Positions 20,411 through 29,097 of a DNA stretch of 64,000 nt are shown one piece after another. The notes beneath the pieces are model-generated. The model had not been told where the DNA came from. It ran no database searches and saw only the letters and a list, made by a program, of their open reading frames with translations. The first letter of the stretch is position 1. Each line of letters starts with the position of its first letter. A program made the translations under genes and the position numbers. The stretch is from Gammaproteobacteria bacterium (lineage in GTDB: Bacteria > Pseudomonadota > Gammaproteobacteria > Burkholderiales > Burkholderiaceae_C), in assembly GCA_018820395.1 (NCBI GenBank), contig JAHJOG010000259.1, positions 1 to 64,000 on the forward strand, in the 5' to 3' direction.

Positions 20411-22375
20411 ATGTCCGACACTCATTCCGACCAGTTGCTCAGTGAGGTTGCCGCGCTCCCGCAATTGCCCGGGGTCTATCGCTATTTCGATGCAGCAGGC
20501 GCCGTGTTGTACGTCGGCAAGGCGCGCAATCTCAGGAAGCGCGTTGCTAACTACTTCCAGAAGAATCATGCCGGGACGCGCATCGGCCACATGATCTCGA
20601 AGATCGCGCGCATGGAAACGACGGTGGTCCGATCGGAAGCCGAGGCGCTGCTGCTCGAGAACAACCTGATCAAGTCGCTCAAGCCGCGCTACAACATTCT
20701 CTTTCGCGACGACAAGAGTTACCCCTACCTGAAGATTGCGTCCCATGCGTTTCCGCGCCTGGCCTACTACCGCGGCGCAGTGGATCGCAAGCACAAGTAC
20801 TTCGGCCCTTATCCGAGCGCCTGGGCGGTCAAGGAATCCATCCAGCTGCTGCAGAAGGTCTTTCGGCTGCGCACCTGCGAAGACACGGTCTACGCCAACC
20901 GCACGCGACCTTGCCTTCTCTATCAGATCAAGCGGTGCTCGGGGCCTTGCGTGGGCTACGTCACGCCCGAAGACTATGCCCAGGACGTGGCCAACGCGCA
21001 GGCCTTCTTGTTGGGTGAGACGCAGGCGGTGTTGACGCAACTCGAAGCACGCATGGTGGAGCATGCCGACCGCCTGGAGTTCGAGCAGGCTGCCGAGTTG
21101 CGCAACCAGATCTCGGCGTTGTCGCGCGTGTTGCACCAGCAGTCGATCGAGATCGCCTCCGACAAGGACGTGGACATCCTTGCGGTGAAGGTGCAGGGGG
21201 GCAAGGCGTGCGTCAATCTGGCCATGGTGCGAGGCGGCCGCCATCTCGGCGACCGGGCCTACTTTCCAGTGCACCTCGAAGACGCCGCACAGTTTCACGA
21301 GCGCGACTCTGCGATGGAGGGAGAGGGGTCGCCGTCCTCGATCGATTCGGTGGAGATCCAGGTGCTCGAGGCATTCATCGCCCAGCACTACATCGACGTG
21401 CCGGTGCCCGCCACGCTGGTGTTGAGCGAGCCCGTCGGCCGCGAACTGATCGAGGCGGTGTCGTTGCAGTCGGGCACGCGCGTCACGGCAATCTTTCAGC
21501 CACGTGAACAGCGACGGCGATGGCTGGAAATGGCGGAAACCAACGCCGGACTCCAGCTTGCGCGCCTGCTCGCCGAGGAAGGTTCGCAGCAGGCGCGCAC
21601 GCACGCCCTGGCGGATGCGCTCGAACTCGCACCCGACGACCTGGACGCCTTTCGTGTCGAGTGCTTCGACATCTCTCACACCGCGGGCGAAGCGACGCAA
21701 GCGTCGTGCGTGGTCTTCGAGCATCACGCCATGCAGAGCCGCGAGTACCGCCGCTACAACATCGAAGGAATCACCCCGGGCGACGACTATGCGGCGATGC
21801 GCCAGGTCTTGCATCGCCGTTACGGCAAGCTGGCCGAAGCGCTGGCGGCAGAGGCCGACGCCCCGGCGGCGGGCGACACGGAGGCGGTGGACGCCGTGGT
21901 GGCGAGTGCGACGGCAAAGACGTTGCGGATGCCTGATCTGGTGCTGGTGGACGGTGGCAAAGGCCAGGTTTCGATGGCACGAGAGGTGTTCGGCGAACTG
22001 GGTCTTCCCTTGGCCTTGATCGTCGGCGTCGAGAAGGGCGAAGGCCGCAAGGTGGGCCTGGAAGAACTGGTCTTTGCCGACGGACGAGAGAAGGTCTATC
22101 TCGGAAAGGATTCCGCGGCGCTCATGCTCATCGCACAGATTCGGGACGAGGCGCATCGGTTCGCCATCACCGGCATGCGGGCCAAGCGCGCGAAGGTGCG
22201 GGTGGGGGGCAGCCAACTCGAAGACATCCCCGGCATCGGTCCGAAGCGCCGCGCCAGACTTCTGCAGCGCTTCGGCGGCGTGCGCGGTGTGGCCGCGGCC
22301 AGCGTCGAAGACATCGCATCGGTCGATGGCATTGCGCTGGAACTCGCCGAAGAGATCTACCGCGCGCTGCACTGA
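20411..22375 (+). CDS. uvrC: Excinuclease ABC subunit C
   Basis: Makes both incisions around UvrAB-bound DNA damage. 654 residues. GIY-YIG domain at the N-terminus ([25 protein letters not shown]). UvrB-binding UVR helix pair near 205-240 ([20 protein letters not shown]). RNase H-like endonuclease half shows [11 protein letters not shown] and LVDGGKGQ. Tandem helix-hairpin-helix at the C-terminus ([16 protein letters not shown]). The pgsA gene follows 49 bp later, the standard uvrC-pgsA order of proteobacteria. Confidence 0.97.
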   Translation: MSDTHSDQLLSEVAALPQLPGVYRYFDAAGAVLYVGKARNLRKRVANYFQKNHAGTRIGHMISKIARMETTVVRSEAEALLLENNLIKSLKPRYNILFRDDKSYPYLKIASHAFPRLAYYRGAVDRKHKYFGPYPSAWAVKESIQLLQKVFRLRTCEDTVYANRTRPCLLYQIKRCSGPCVGYVTPEDYAQDVANAQAFLLGETQAVLTQLEARMVEHADRLEFEQAAELRNQISALSRVLHQQSIEIASDKDVDILAVKVQGGKACVNLAMVRGGRHLGDRAYFPVHLEDAAQFHERDSAMEGEGSPSSIDSVEIQVLEAFIAQHYIDVPVPATLVLSEPVGRELIEAVSLQSGTRVTAIFQPREQRRRWLEMAETNAGLQLARLLAEEGSQQARTHALADALELAPDDLDAFRVECFDISHTAGEATQASCVVFEHHAMQSREYRRYNIEGITPGDDYAAMRQVLHRRYGKLAEALAAEADAPAAGDTEAVDAVVASATAKTLRMPDLVLVDGGKGQVSMAREVFGELGLPLALIVGVEKGEGRKVGLEELVFADGREKVYLGKDSAALMLIAQIRDEAHRFAITGMRAKRAKVRVGGSQLEDIPGIGPKRRARLLQRFGGVRGVAAASVEDIASVDGIALELAEEIYRALH

Positions 22376-22424
22376 CGTTGGATGGCGCGCGGGTGCAAGC
22401 ACCACACATGCCACAATCGATGCG

Positions 22425-22991
22425 ATGTTCTGGACTCTGCCTACGATCATGACCTGGACGCGCATCGTCGCGATTCCGCTGATCGTCGGCATCTTCTATC
22501 TTCCGATACCGGATCCGATGCGCAATTTGATTGCCACGGTGATGTTCGTCGTGTTCGCTGCGACGGACTGGCTCGATGGTTTTCTTGCCCGGAAGCTCAA
22601 CCAGACCTCGGCGTTCGGGGCCTTCCTCGATCCGGTGGCCGACAAGTTTCTCGTGTCTGCTTCTTTGCTCGTGCTGGTCCATCTGAATCGCGCGGATGTC
22701 TTCGTGGCGCTCATCATCATCGGCCGCGAGATCGCGATCTCGGCGCTGCGCGAATGGATGGCGCAGATCGGTGCTGGCAAGAGCGTTGCCGTCCACATGA
22801 TCGGCAAGCTCAAGACGGTCGTTCAGATGGTGGCGATTCCCTTCCTGCTGTACGACGGCGTGTTGTTCGGGCTCATCGACACCGGCGCTTGGGGCCAGTG
22901 GCTGATCTGGATCTCTGCCGTGCTGACGGTCTGGTCGATGATCTACTACCTCCAAAAAGCCATTCCGGAGATACGGGCACGGGCGAAATGA
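22425..22991 (+). CDS. pgsA: CDP-diacylglycerol--glycerol-3-phosphate 3-phosphatidyltransferase
   Basis: Inner-membrane enzyme that commits CDP-diacylglycerol to phosphatidylglycerol. 188 residues from MFWTLPTIMTWTRI. The CDP-alcohol phosphotransferase signature D-G-x2-A-R-x8-G-x3-D-x3-D is complete (DWLDGFLARKLN..GAFLDPVADK); the aspartates bind the metal. About five membrane helices follow. It is downstream of uvrC as in E. coli, and overlaps the next gene by ATGA. Confidence 0.94.
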   Translation: MFWTLPTIMTWTRIVAIPLIVGIFYLPIPDPMRNLIATVMFVVFAATDWLDGFLARKLNQTSAFGAFLDPVADKFLVSASLLVLVHLNRADVFVALIIIGREIAISALREWMAQIGAGKSVAVHMIGKLKTVVQMVAIPFLLYDGVLFGLIDTGAWGQWLIWISAVLTVWSMIYYLQKAIPEIRARAK

Positions 22992-23869
22992 CGGTGGCGG
23001 TGCGCTCGTCCGGGTGGCTGCGCGCCATGCCTGCCGTCTTTGTCCTTATCTGGAGCACCGGGTTCATCGTGGCGCGCTACGGCATGCCTTATGCGCCCCC
23101 TCTCAAGTTCCTGGCGGTGCGCTATGCGCTATCGGTCGTCTGCTTCGTGGTGTGGGTTGCTGCCGCCCGGGTGGCCTGGCCGGCGCGGCGCAGCCAGTGG
23201 GGGCATCTTGCGGTCACCGGCGTCCTGATGCAGGCGGGGTACCTCGGCGGCGTCTGGGCGGCTGTTCACGCAGGCATGGGTTCCGGACTGGTCGCATTGC
23301 TGGTGGGAATTCAGCCTGTACTGACGGCCATCTGGCTTTCCATGCGCGGTGGGGCGGTCGCGCGCCAGCAATGGGTCGGATTGCTTCTTGGATTCGCAGG
23401 TTTGCTGCTGGTTGTCGCACGCAAGCTGGTCGCGACCGGCGAAGTGAATTCGACGACCATGGGCCTTGCGTTGCTCGCCCTGTTTTCCATCACCGCCGGA
23501 ACGCTCTATCAAAAGCACTTTGTCGGCCCCTGCGACGTGCGCAGTGCGAGCGCAATCCAACTGGCGGCCGCTTTCGTCGTCACTCTTCCACTGGCATTTC
23601 TCGAGACGGGCCACATCCAGTGGAATCTCGCCTCGGGCGGTGCGATGGCGTGGTCGGTTCTGGTGCTTTCGCTGGGCGGAAGCTCTTTGCTGTACATACT
23701 GATCCAGCGTGGCACGGCAACGGCCGTCACCAGCCTCCTCTACCTCGTGCCGCCGTGTACCGCGGTCATGGCATGGCTGCTCTTTTCCGAGCCCATCACT
23801 GTCCCCATCGTGCTGGGCATCCTTCTGACTGCGGCAGGCGTGAGCCTCGTGGTTCGCGGCGGACGATGA
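22988..23869 (+). CDS. EamA/DMT-family inner-membrane exporter
   Basis: 293 residues with ten membrane helices in two EamA repeats of about 140 residues. The first begins VFVLIWSTGFIVARYG, and the second ends in the usual LVPPCTAVMAWLLFSEPITVPIVLGILLTAAGV. Family members export amino acids and other small metabolites. The ATG overlaps the pgsA stop. The substrate cannot be assigned; coupling to pgsA looks positional only. Confidence 0.9.
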   Translation: MTVAVRSSGWLRAMPAVFVLIWSTGFIVARYGMPYAPPLKFLAVRYALSVVCFVVWVAAARVAWPARRSQWGHLAVTGVLMQAGYLGGVWAAVHAGMGSGLVALLVGIQPVLTAIWLSMRGGAVARQQWVGLLLGFAGLLLVVARKLVATGEVNSTTMGLALLALFSITAGTLYQKHFVGPCDVRSASAIQLAAAFVVTLPLAFLETGHIQWNLASGGAMAWSVLVLSLGGSSLLYILIQRGTATAVTSLLYLVPPCTAVMAWLLFSEPITVPIVLGILLTAAGVSLVVRGGR

Positions 23870-23908
23870 GGCTTGAGAACGCGCCCCGTGCAGCAGACAA
23901 TTCCAAGG

Positions 23909-24799
23909 ATGTTCGAGTCGTTCAGTAGCTTCGATATCACGCGCGACGGTGTGCGCTTGCACGGCCGCGCAGGTGGCAAGGGCGCTCCGCTCTTGCTGCT
24001 GCATGGCCATCCGCAGACCCATGCCATTTGGCACCGCGTGGCCCCGCGCCTGGCCGAACGGTTCACCGTGGTCGCACTCGACCTCCGCGGCTATGGCGAT
24101 TCGGGTCGGCCAGCGCGCGATGCCGGGCATGTCGGCTACAGCAAGCGAGAAATGGCCAAGGATGCATTGTTCGTCATGCAGCATCATGGGTTGGCGGAGT
24201 TCGCGGTTCTGGCGCATGACCGCGGCGCGCGGGTCGCGCATCGGCTCGCGATGGATCATCCTGAGGCCGTGCGACGCCTCATGCTGCTCGACATTGCTCC
24301 GACCCTGGCGATGTACGAGCGGACGACCGAGGCTTTCGCGCGTGCCTACTGGCACTGGTTTTTTCTCATCCAGCCGCCGCCGCTGCCGGAGGCGCTGATC
24401 GATGCCGATCCGGCTCGCTACGTTCGCAGCGTGATGGGATCGCGACATGCAGGGCTTGCCGCTTTTGCTCCCGAAGCATTGGCGGAGTACGAGCGCTGCG
24501 CATCGCTGCCGGGTACTGCCGAGGCCATTTGCGAAGACTACCGTGCTTCGGCGACGATCGATCTCGACCACGACAGGGCAGATGTCGCGGCCGGACGTCG
24601 GCTTTCACAGCCGTTGCGCGTGCTGTGGGGCGAGCATGGGGTGGTGGGCCGTGCCTTCGACGTGCCCGCGCTTTGGCAGGAGCGGGCCGAACGTTTTTCG
24701 GGCCGCGCATTGCCGTGCGGCCACTACATCCCCGAAGAGGCGCCCGACGAACTGCTCGCCGAGGCGCTGGCATTTTTTTCTTCCAACTCCAAGGACTGA
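23909..24799 (+). CDS. Alpha/beta hydrolase, fluoroacetate/haloacetate dehalogenase-like
   Basis: 296 residues from MFESFSSFD; the ORF track starts at a TTG 36 bases earlier. Aligned by eye with the well-studied Rhodopseudomonas enzyme, all key positions are kept: nucleophile Asp104 in HDRGAR with carboxylate-binding Arg105 and Arg108, acid Asp128 (LLDIAPT), the halide pocket His149-Trp150 (YWHWFFL) and Tyr211 (CEDYRA), and base His272 (CGHYIPEEAP). Those residues define enzymes that displace fluoride or chloride from haloacetates to give glycolate. An epoxide hydrolase or plain esterase would lack this set. It lies 4 bp before tartrate dehydrogenase, so the two may share a transcript. Activity is inferred, not proven. 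Confidence 0.82.
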   Translation: MFESFSSFDITRDGVRLHGRAGGKGAPLLLLHGHPQTHAIWHRVAPRLAERFTVVALDLRGYGDSGRPARDAGHVGYSKREMAKDALFVMQHHGLAEFAVLAHDRGARVAHRLAMDHPEAVRRLMLLDIAPTLAMYERTTEAFARAYWHWFFLIQPPPLPEALIDADPARYVRSVMGSRHAGLAAFAPEALAEYERCASLPGTAEAICEDYRASATIDLDHDRADVAAGRRLSQPLRVLWGEHGVVGRAFDVPALWQERAERFSGRALPCGHYIPEEAPDELLAEALAFFSSNSKD

Positions 24800-24803
24800 G
24801 ACC

Positions 24804-25889
24804 ATGAGTAAACAACGTATCGCAGTGATCGCCGGCGACGGCATCGGCAAGGAAACCATGCCGGAAGGGCTGCGCGTTCTGGAAGCAGCTGCCCGCAAGT
24901 TCAATATCGACCTGGCCTTCGACCACTTCGATTTCTCCAGCTGGGACTACTACGAGAAACACGGGAAGATGTTGCCCGATGACTGGAAGGACAAGATCGG
25001 CGGTCATGACGCCATTTACTTTGGTGCCGTTGGCTGGCCAGAAAAAATTGCCGATCACGTCTCGCTCTGGGGCTCGTTGCTGCTCTTTCGCAGGGAATTC
25101 GACCAGTACATCAACCTGCGGCCAGCGCGCCTGATGCCCGGCATCATCGCGCCCGTCGTCCGGCGGGACGGCAAGCCGCGCGAGCCCGGCGAGATCGACA
25201 TGTACATCGTGCGTGAGAACACCGAGGGAGAGTATTCGAGCATCGGCGGGCGAATGTACGAAGGCACTGCGCGCGAAATCGTCGTGCAGGAGACCGTGAT
25301 GTCGCGCGTTGGGGTCGATCGCGTACTCAAGTTCGCGTTCGAATTGGCGAAGTCGCGTCCGAAGAAGCATCTGACGAGTGCCACCAAGTCGAACGGCATC
25401 TCGATCACGATGCCTTATTGGGACGAGCGTGTGGTCGAGATGTCCAAACATTACGCGGACGTCACGCTGGACAAGTTCCATATCGATATCCTGACTGCGC
25501 ACTTCGTGCAACGGCCGGACTTCTTCGACGTCGTCGTCGCAAGCAATCTGTTCGGAGACATCTTGTCCGACCTCGGCCCGGCCTGTACTGGCACGATCGG
25601 CATTGCCCCGAGTGCCAACCTCAATCCGGAACGCACGACCCCTTCGTTGTTCGAGCCGGTTCATGGGTCGGCGCCAGACATTGCAGGCAAGGCCATCGCC
25701 AATCCCATTGGCCAGATCTGGTGCGGCGCGATGATGCTCGAGTTCCTGGGTCACAAGGCCGCACACGATGCGATCCTGAGCGCCATCGAGCGCGTGCTGG
25801 CACCTTCGAGCGATGCCCCAAGAACACCAGACATCGGAGGGAAGGCCAAGACGGGCGACCTCGGTCGCGCGATCGAACGGGCGCTCTGA
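24804..25889 (+). CDS. ttuC: Tartrate dehydrogenase / D-malate dehydrogenase family (beta-decarboxylating)
   Basis: 361 residues from MSKQRIAVIAGDGIGKE. Isocitrate/isopropylmalate dehydrogenase fold: NAD and substrate signature NLFGDILSDLGPACTGTIGIAPSANL, metal aspartates in that block, and MYIVRENTEGEYSSIGG with the substrate loop. The WPEKIADHVSLWGSLL segment and the total length match TtuC/DmlA enzymes rather than LeuB. The Mn- and NAD-dependent enzyme acts on L-tartrate, meso-tartrate and D-malate. Its pairing with the dehalogenase-like gene suggests a small C2-C4 acid catabolic unit (inference). Confidence 0.88.
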   Translation: MSKQRIAVIAGDGIGKETMPEGLRVLEAAARKFNIDLAFDHFDFSSWDYYEKHGKMLPDDWKDKIGGHDAIYFGAVGWPEKIADHVSLWGSLLLFRREFDQYINLRPARLMPGIIAPVVRRDGKPREPGEIDMYIVRENTEGEYSSIGGRMYEGTAREIVVQETVMSRVGVDRVLKFAFELAKSRPKKHLTSATKSNGISITMPYWDERVVEMSKHYADVTLDKFHIDILTAHFVQRPDFFDVVVASNLFGDILSDLGPACTGTIGIAPSANLNPERTTPSLFEPVHGSAPDIAGKAIANPIGQIWCGAMMLEFLGHKAAHDAILSAIERVLAPSSDAPRTPDIGGKAKTGDLGRAIERAL

Positions 25890-25952
25890 AAATCCGTCTT
25901 CGCAAAGACCACTAAAATCCAATCCTCGCTGGGCCAGCGGCGGTACGTCTTA

Positions 25953-25981
25953 TTGACACCCCGGGGACCAGTGGTTGTAAT
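25953..25981 (+). promoter_or_regulatory. Strong sigma-70 promoter of hupB
   Basis: Consensus -35 TTGACA, a 17-nt spacer and a TGTAAT -10. It is the best -35 seen in the window. It would give a leader of about 125 nt before the GTG start of the HU gene, longer than needed. Confidence 0.7.
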
Positions 25982-26113
25982 CCTTGTCGGCAGTGCGCTG
26001 CCGGCGCGTCAGAACTGCCGTCAAACTTTCCTTCGACCTCCCTGGGTTTCTTTCCGGGAGCGGCCGCCTTTCTGACGCTACCCGATCAACATTTTTTTCT
26101 GCAAGGGGCCCTT

Positions 26114-26386
26114 GTGAACAAGACCGAACTGATTGAGCACATCGCAAAAAACGCCGACATCTCCAAGGCCGCTGCCACGCGTGCTCTCGACTCGACCATC
26201 GGCGCGATCCGTACCACGCTCAAGAAAGGCGGCTCTGTGTCACTGGTCGGTTTCGGAACGTTCGCGGTTGGCAAACGCGCCGCGCGGACCGGCCGCAATC
26301 CCCGGACCGGCGACGCGATTAAAATCAAGGCTGCCAAGATCCCGAAGTTCCGTCCCGGCAAGGCGCTGAAAGACGCGCTGAACTGA
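26114..26386 (+). CDS. hupB: DNA-binding protein HU
   Basis: 90-residue histone-like nucleoid protein that bends DNA as a dimer. GTG start with AAGGGG 6 nt before it. The family signature is [26 protein letters not shown], with the DNA-arm tip RNPRTG and proline intact. The C-terminal [15 protein letters not shown] helix is typical. tRNA-Val follows 18 bp after the stop, and the two may be co-transcribed as no terminator separates them. Confidence 0.96.
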   Translation: MNKTELIEHIAKNADISKAAATRALDSTIGAIRTTLKKGGSVSLVGFGTFAVGKRAARTGRNPRTGDAIKIKAAKIPKFRPGKALKDALN

Positions 26387-26404
26387 GATGCTGTATTTAC
26401 GGTG

Positions 26405-26480
26405 GGGTGCTTAGCTCAGCTGGTAGAGCGGCGCCCTTACAAGGCGTAGGTCGGGGGTTCGAGCCCCTCAGCACCCACCA
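26405..26480 (+). tRNA. tRNA-Val (anticodon TAC)
   Basis: 76 nt with a complete cloverleaf: acceptor GGGTGCT/AGCACCC, D-arm TAGCTCAGCTGGTAGAGCG, anticodon loop CTTACAA (TAC, reads GUA), T-arm GGGGGTTCGAGCCCC, discriminator A and an encoded CCA. No integrated element adjoins its 3' end. Confidence 0.97.
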
Positions 26481-26488
26481 CCCATTCA

Positions 26489-26516
26489 AAGGCGAACGGC
26501 AGGTTCGCCTTTTTTG
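26489..26516 (+). terminator. Rho-independent terminator after hupB-tRNA-Val
   Basis: Stem GGCGAAC / GTTCGCC with a 5-nt loop, followed by TTTTTTT. It lies 9 nt after the tRNA 3' end. Confidence 0.9.
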
Positions 26517-26554
26517 TTGCCTGACCCCTCAGGCGTCGGAGAGAGTGTCCAAGA

Positions 26555-28468
26555 ATGCTAGATTCCTTTCGCAAGCACAACAAGATCATCATGGTGCTGC
26601 TGTTCCTGTTGATCATCCCGTCGTTCGTGCTCTTCGGCGTGGATCGCTATCAACAGGGCGGCCAAGGAGAGAAGGTGGCGCGTGTCGCAGGCAACGACAT
26701 CACTCGCCCGGAATGGGATGCGCAGCATCGAAACGAGATCGACAGGATCCGTCAGCAATCTCCCAACCTGGACCCGGCATTGCTCGACTCGGAAGCTGCG
26801 CGCTACGCCACGCTCGAGCGCATGGTGCGCGACCGGGTTTTGTCGGAGGCTGCTTCAAAGGCCAACATGACGGTCTCGGAAGAGAGGCTTTCTCGCATCT
26901 TCTCGGAAGACGCCGGCCTCGCATCCTTCCGCACACCCGAAGGCAAATTCGATCGCGAGCGCTTCATGCGCGCCACCGGCCGTACGCCCGAACAGTACGA
27001 AGCTTCGTTCAGGGCTGAACTGGCGATGCAGCAGGTGCTGCTTGGAATTTCGGGAACAGCCTTCGCCACGTCCTCCCAGACCGCTGCGACGCTCGACGCG
27101 TTCTATGCCAGACGAGAAATTCAGGTGGCTCGATTCAATCCCGACGCGATGACATCGAAAGTCGAAGTCAGCGATGCAGATCTCGAAACCTACTACAAGG
27201 AGCACTCCAATCAGTTCCAGGTGCCGGAGCAGGCAAGCGTCGAATATCTGGTTCTCGATCTCGATTCGGTGAAGAAGAACATCGCGGTGAGCGATGCCGA
27301 TCTACGCAGCTACTATGACCAGAATGCGGCGCGGTTCGGGACCAAGGAAGAGCGACGCGCGAGCCACATCCTGATTTCAGCGCCCGCGAGCGCCCCGGCT
27401 GCCGAACGCGAAAAGGCACGCGCCAAGGCACAGGAACTTCTGGACCAGCTGAAGAAAAATCCGTCCGCCTTTGCGGAACTGGCCCGCAAAAATTCTCAAG
27501 ACCCCGGATCTGCGGAGAAGGGTGGCGATCTCGATTTCGTCACGCGCGGCGCAATGGTGAAGCCTTTTGAGGACGCGTTGTTTGCGCTGAAGAAGGGCGA
27601 CATCAGCGATATTGTCCAGACAGAATTCGGCTATCACATCATTCAACTCACCGACCTCAAGCCGGCCGTGATTCCGCCGTTTGCTCAGGTGCGCGATGCC
27701 ATTGCCGACGAAGTCAGATCGCAGCAAGCAACGCAGGAATTCGCCAAACAGGCCGAAGCGTTTACCGATGCGGTTTATCAGCAGGCCGACAGCCTGAAGC
27801 CTGCGGCTGACAAATTGAAGTTGTCCATACAGAAAGCAGACAACGTATCGCGGGTCCCGGCGCAGGGCGCCACGGGCGCGTTGGCGAACCGAAACTTCCT
27901 GAACGGCCTGTTCGCTACCGATTCACTGGAGCGCAAGCACAACACGGAAGCCATAGAAATCGGTCCCAACCAACTCGCGTCGGGGAGAGTGGTCAAGTAT
28001 TCGACGGCACGTACTTTGCCGTTCCCTGAAGTGAAGGACAAGGTGCGCAGCAACTTGGTCGCGCAGCGCGCAGCAACATTGGCGAAGACTGAAGGCGAGG
28101 CGCAACTGAAGGCTTGGCAAGCCGACGGGGGTGCAGCGAAGCTTTCTCCGCCCACGACCATTTCCCGACTGGATGCGCAATCTCAACCGCAAGCCGTCGT
28201 GGAAGCCGCGCTGCGTGCAGACTCTACGAAGCTTCCACAGTTCGTCGGTGTCGACTTGGGACCGCAGGGTTACGCCGTGGTCAAGGTCAATAAGTCGGTG
28301 GCGCGTGAAGCACCCACTCCGGAAGTGGCCAAGCAGGAGAGAGAGCAGTTCGCTCAAGCCGTGGCAAGCGCGGAAACTTCGGCGTACTTCGATCTGCTGA
28401 AGGACCGCTTCAAGGCTGAAATCCTGGTTCCTCGTCCGGCGGACGTCGTTCCTGCGGCGGTTCGCTAG
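26555..28468 (+). CDS. ppiD: Peptidyl-prolyl isomerase PpiD/SurA-type periplasmic chaperone
   Basis: 637 residues. The N-terminal anchor NKIIMVLLFLLIIPSFVLFG (about 9-28) holds the protein in the inner membrane with the rest periplasmic. A SurA-like N-domain is followed by one parvulin domain, roughly 268-375 (RASHILIS, SQDPGSAEKGGDLDFV, FGYHIIQLTD). PpiD associates with the Sec translocon and helps newly exported proteins fold. Length and layout match PpiD (about 620). It sits between two tRNA genes; each side has its own terminator, so it is a single unit. Confidence 0.93.
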   Translation: MLDSFRKHNKIIMVLLFLLIIPSFVLFGVDRYQQGGQGEKVARVAGNDITRPEWDAQHRNEIDRIRQQSPNLDPALLDSEAARYATLERMVRDRVLSEAASKANMTVSEERLSRIFSEDAGLASFRTPEGKFDRERFMRATGRTPEQYEASFRAELAMQQVLLGISGTAFATSSQTAATLDAFYARREIQVARFNPDAMTSKVEVSDADLETYYKEHSNQFQVPEQASVEYLVLDLDSVKKNIAVSDADLRSYYDQNAARFGTKEERRASHILISAPASAPAAEREKARAKAQELLDQLKKNPSAFAELARKNSQDPGSAEKGGDLDFVTRGAMVKPFEDALFALKKGDISDIVQTEFGYHIIQLTDLKPAVIPPFAQVRDAIADEVRSQQATQEFAKQAEAFTDAVYQQADSLKPAADKLKLSIQKADNVSRVPAQGATGALANRNFLNGLFATDSLERKHNTEAIEIGPNQLASGRVVKYSTARTLPFPEVKDKVRSNLVAQRAATLAKTEGEAQLKAWQADGGAAKLSPPTTISRLDAQSQPQAVVEAALRADSTKLPQFVGVDLGPQGYAVVKVNKSVAREAPTPEVAKQEREQFAQAVASAETSAYFDLLKDRFKAEILVPRPADVVPAAVR

Positions 28469-28494
28469 TTTTCGACGCTACAATTGCTGGCTAC

Positions 28495-28571
28495 GGTGGC
28501 TGTAGCTCAGTTGGTAGAGTCCCAGATTGTGATTCTGGTCGTCGTGGGTTCGAGTCCCATCAGCCACCCCA
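28495..28571 (+). tRNA. tRNA-His (anticodon GTG)
   Basis: Cloverleaf with acceptor GTGGCTG/CAGCCAC plus the extra G at -1 facing C73, which marks tRNA-His. The anticodon loop TTGTGAT gives GTG. D-arm AGCTCAGTTGGTAGAGTC, T-arm GTGGGTTCGAGTCCC and an encoded CCA are present. It lies 26 bp downstream of ppiD. Confidence 0.97.
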
Positions 28572-28585
28572 CCGGATTGAATACG

Positions 28586-28615
28586 ACGCCCCTCTTTTGA
28601 GGGGCGTTTTTTTTT
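28586..28615 (+). terminator. Rho-independent terminator after tRNA-His
   Basis: Perfect 9-bp stem ACGCCCCTC / GAGGGGCGT with a TTTT loop and a run of nine T. It isolates the H-NS gene from the tRNA transcript. Confidence 0.93.
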
Positions 28616-28629
28616 GGCGGCCACCGGAC

Positions 28630-28657
28630 TTGCAGCGCGACGGATTTGAATTAAAAT
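28630..28657 (+). promoter_or_regulatory. Promoter of the H-NS-like gene
   Basis: TTGCAG, 16-nt spacer, TAAAAT, followed by an AT-rich stretch. The AT richness is unlike the surroundings and would itself be a good H-NS target, so autoregulation is possible (inference). CGGAGGATT precedes the ATG. Confidence 0.55.
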
Positions 28658-28693
28658 TTTGCTCTATCTTTTTAGTTCGGAGGATTCTCACCG

Positions 28694-29035
28694 ATGGCCA
28701 CCACGCTTGCAGACATCAATTCGCAGATCAAGAAGCATGACCAGGAGATTGCTCAATTGCGCAAGCAAGCGGAAGATTTGCGCAACCAGGAGCGAGCTGG
28801 CGTTATCGAAGAGCTAAGGAAGAAGATTGCCGAATACGGCCTGACAGCCGCCGATCTCAAGCTCACCGGCCGTTCTGGCAAGCGGGCTGCCAGTGCCGGT
28901 GCCGTGAAGTCAGCGCCGAAATATCGCAGCCCGACCGGCGAGACTTGGTCGGGCGGCCGCGGGCGCAAGCCGCGCTGGATTTCAGAAGCGCTCGCAGCAG
29001 GAAAAACGCTGAGCGACTTCGAGATCAAATCGTAG
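28694..29035 (+). CDS. H-NS histone family nucleoid protein
   Basis: 113 residues. N-terminal coiled-coil dimerisation part (DINSQIKKHDQEIAQLRKQAEDLRN), a flexible linker, and a C-terminal DNA-binding domain with KYRSPTGETWSGGRGRKPRWISEAL, the GRGRKP form of the minor-groove hook that grips AT-rich DNA. Members silence horizontally acquired genes. Short H-NS paralogues of this BpH3/MvaT-unlike type are common in Burkholderiales. It has its own promoter and a bidirectional terminator, so it is monocistronic. Confidence 0.94.
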   Translation: MATTLADINSQIKKHDQEIAQLRKQAEDLRNQERAGVIEELRKKIAEYGLTAADLKLTGRSGKRAASAGAVKSAPKYRSPTGETWSGGRGRKPRWISEALAAGKTLSDFEIKS

Positions 29036-29050
29036 TCGACGTAGCAGCGT

Positions 29051-29080
29051 AAAAAGGGCCCGCAGTTCGGGCCCTTTTTT
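29051..29080. terminator. Bidirectional terminator between the H-NS gene and the quinone reductase gene
   Basis: AAAAA, a 7-bp stem GGGCCCG / CGGGCCC with a 5-nt loop, then TTTTTT. U-runs result on both strands, which suits these two convergent genes. Confidence 0.88.
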
Positions 29081-29097
29081 ATTCCGAGAGGACGCTC

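Noticed and set aside
20324-22492. 722-residue minus-strand ORF
   Set aside because: Antisense to uvrC, whose domains are complete.
26405-28571. Genomic island integrated at tRNA-Val or tRNA-His
   Set aside because: No integrase, no repeated tRNA 3' end and only core genes lie beside the two tRNAs.
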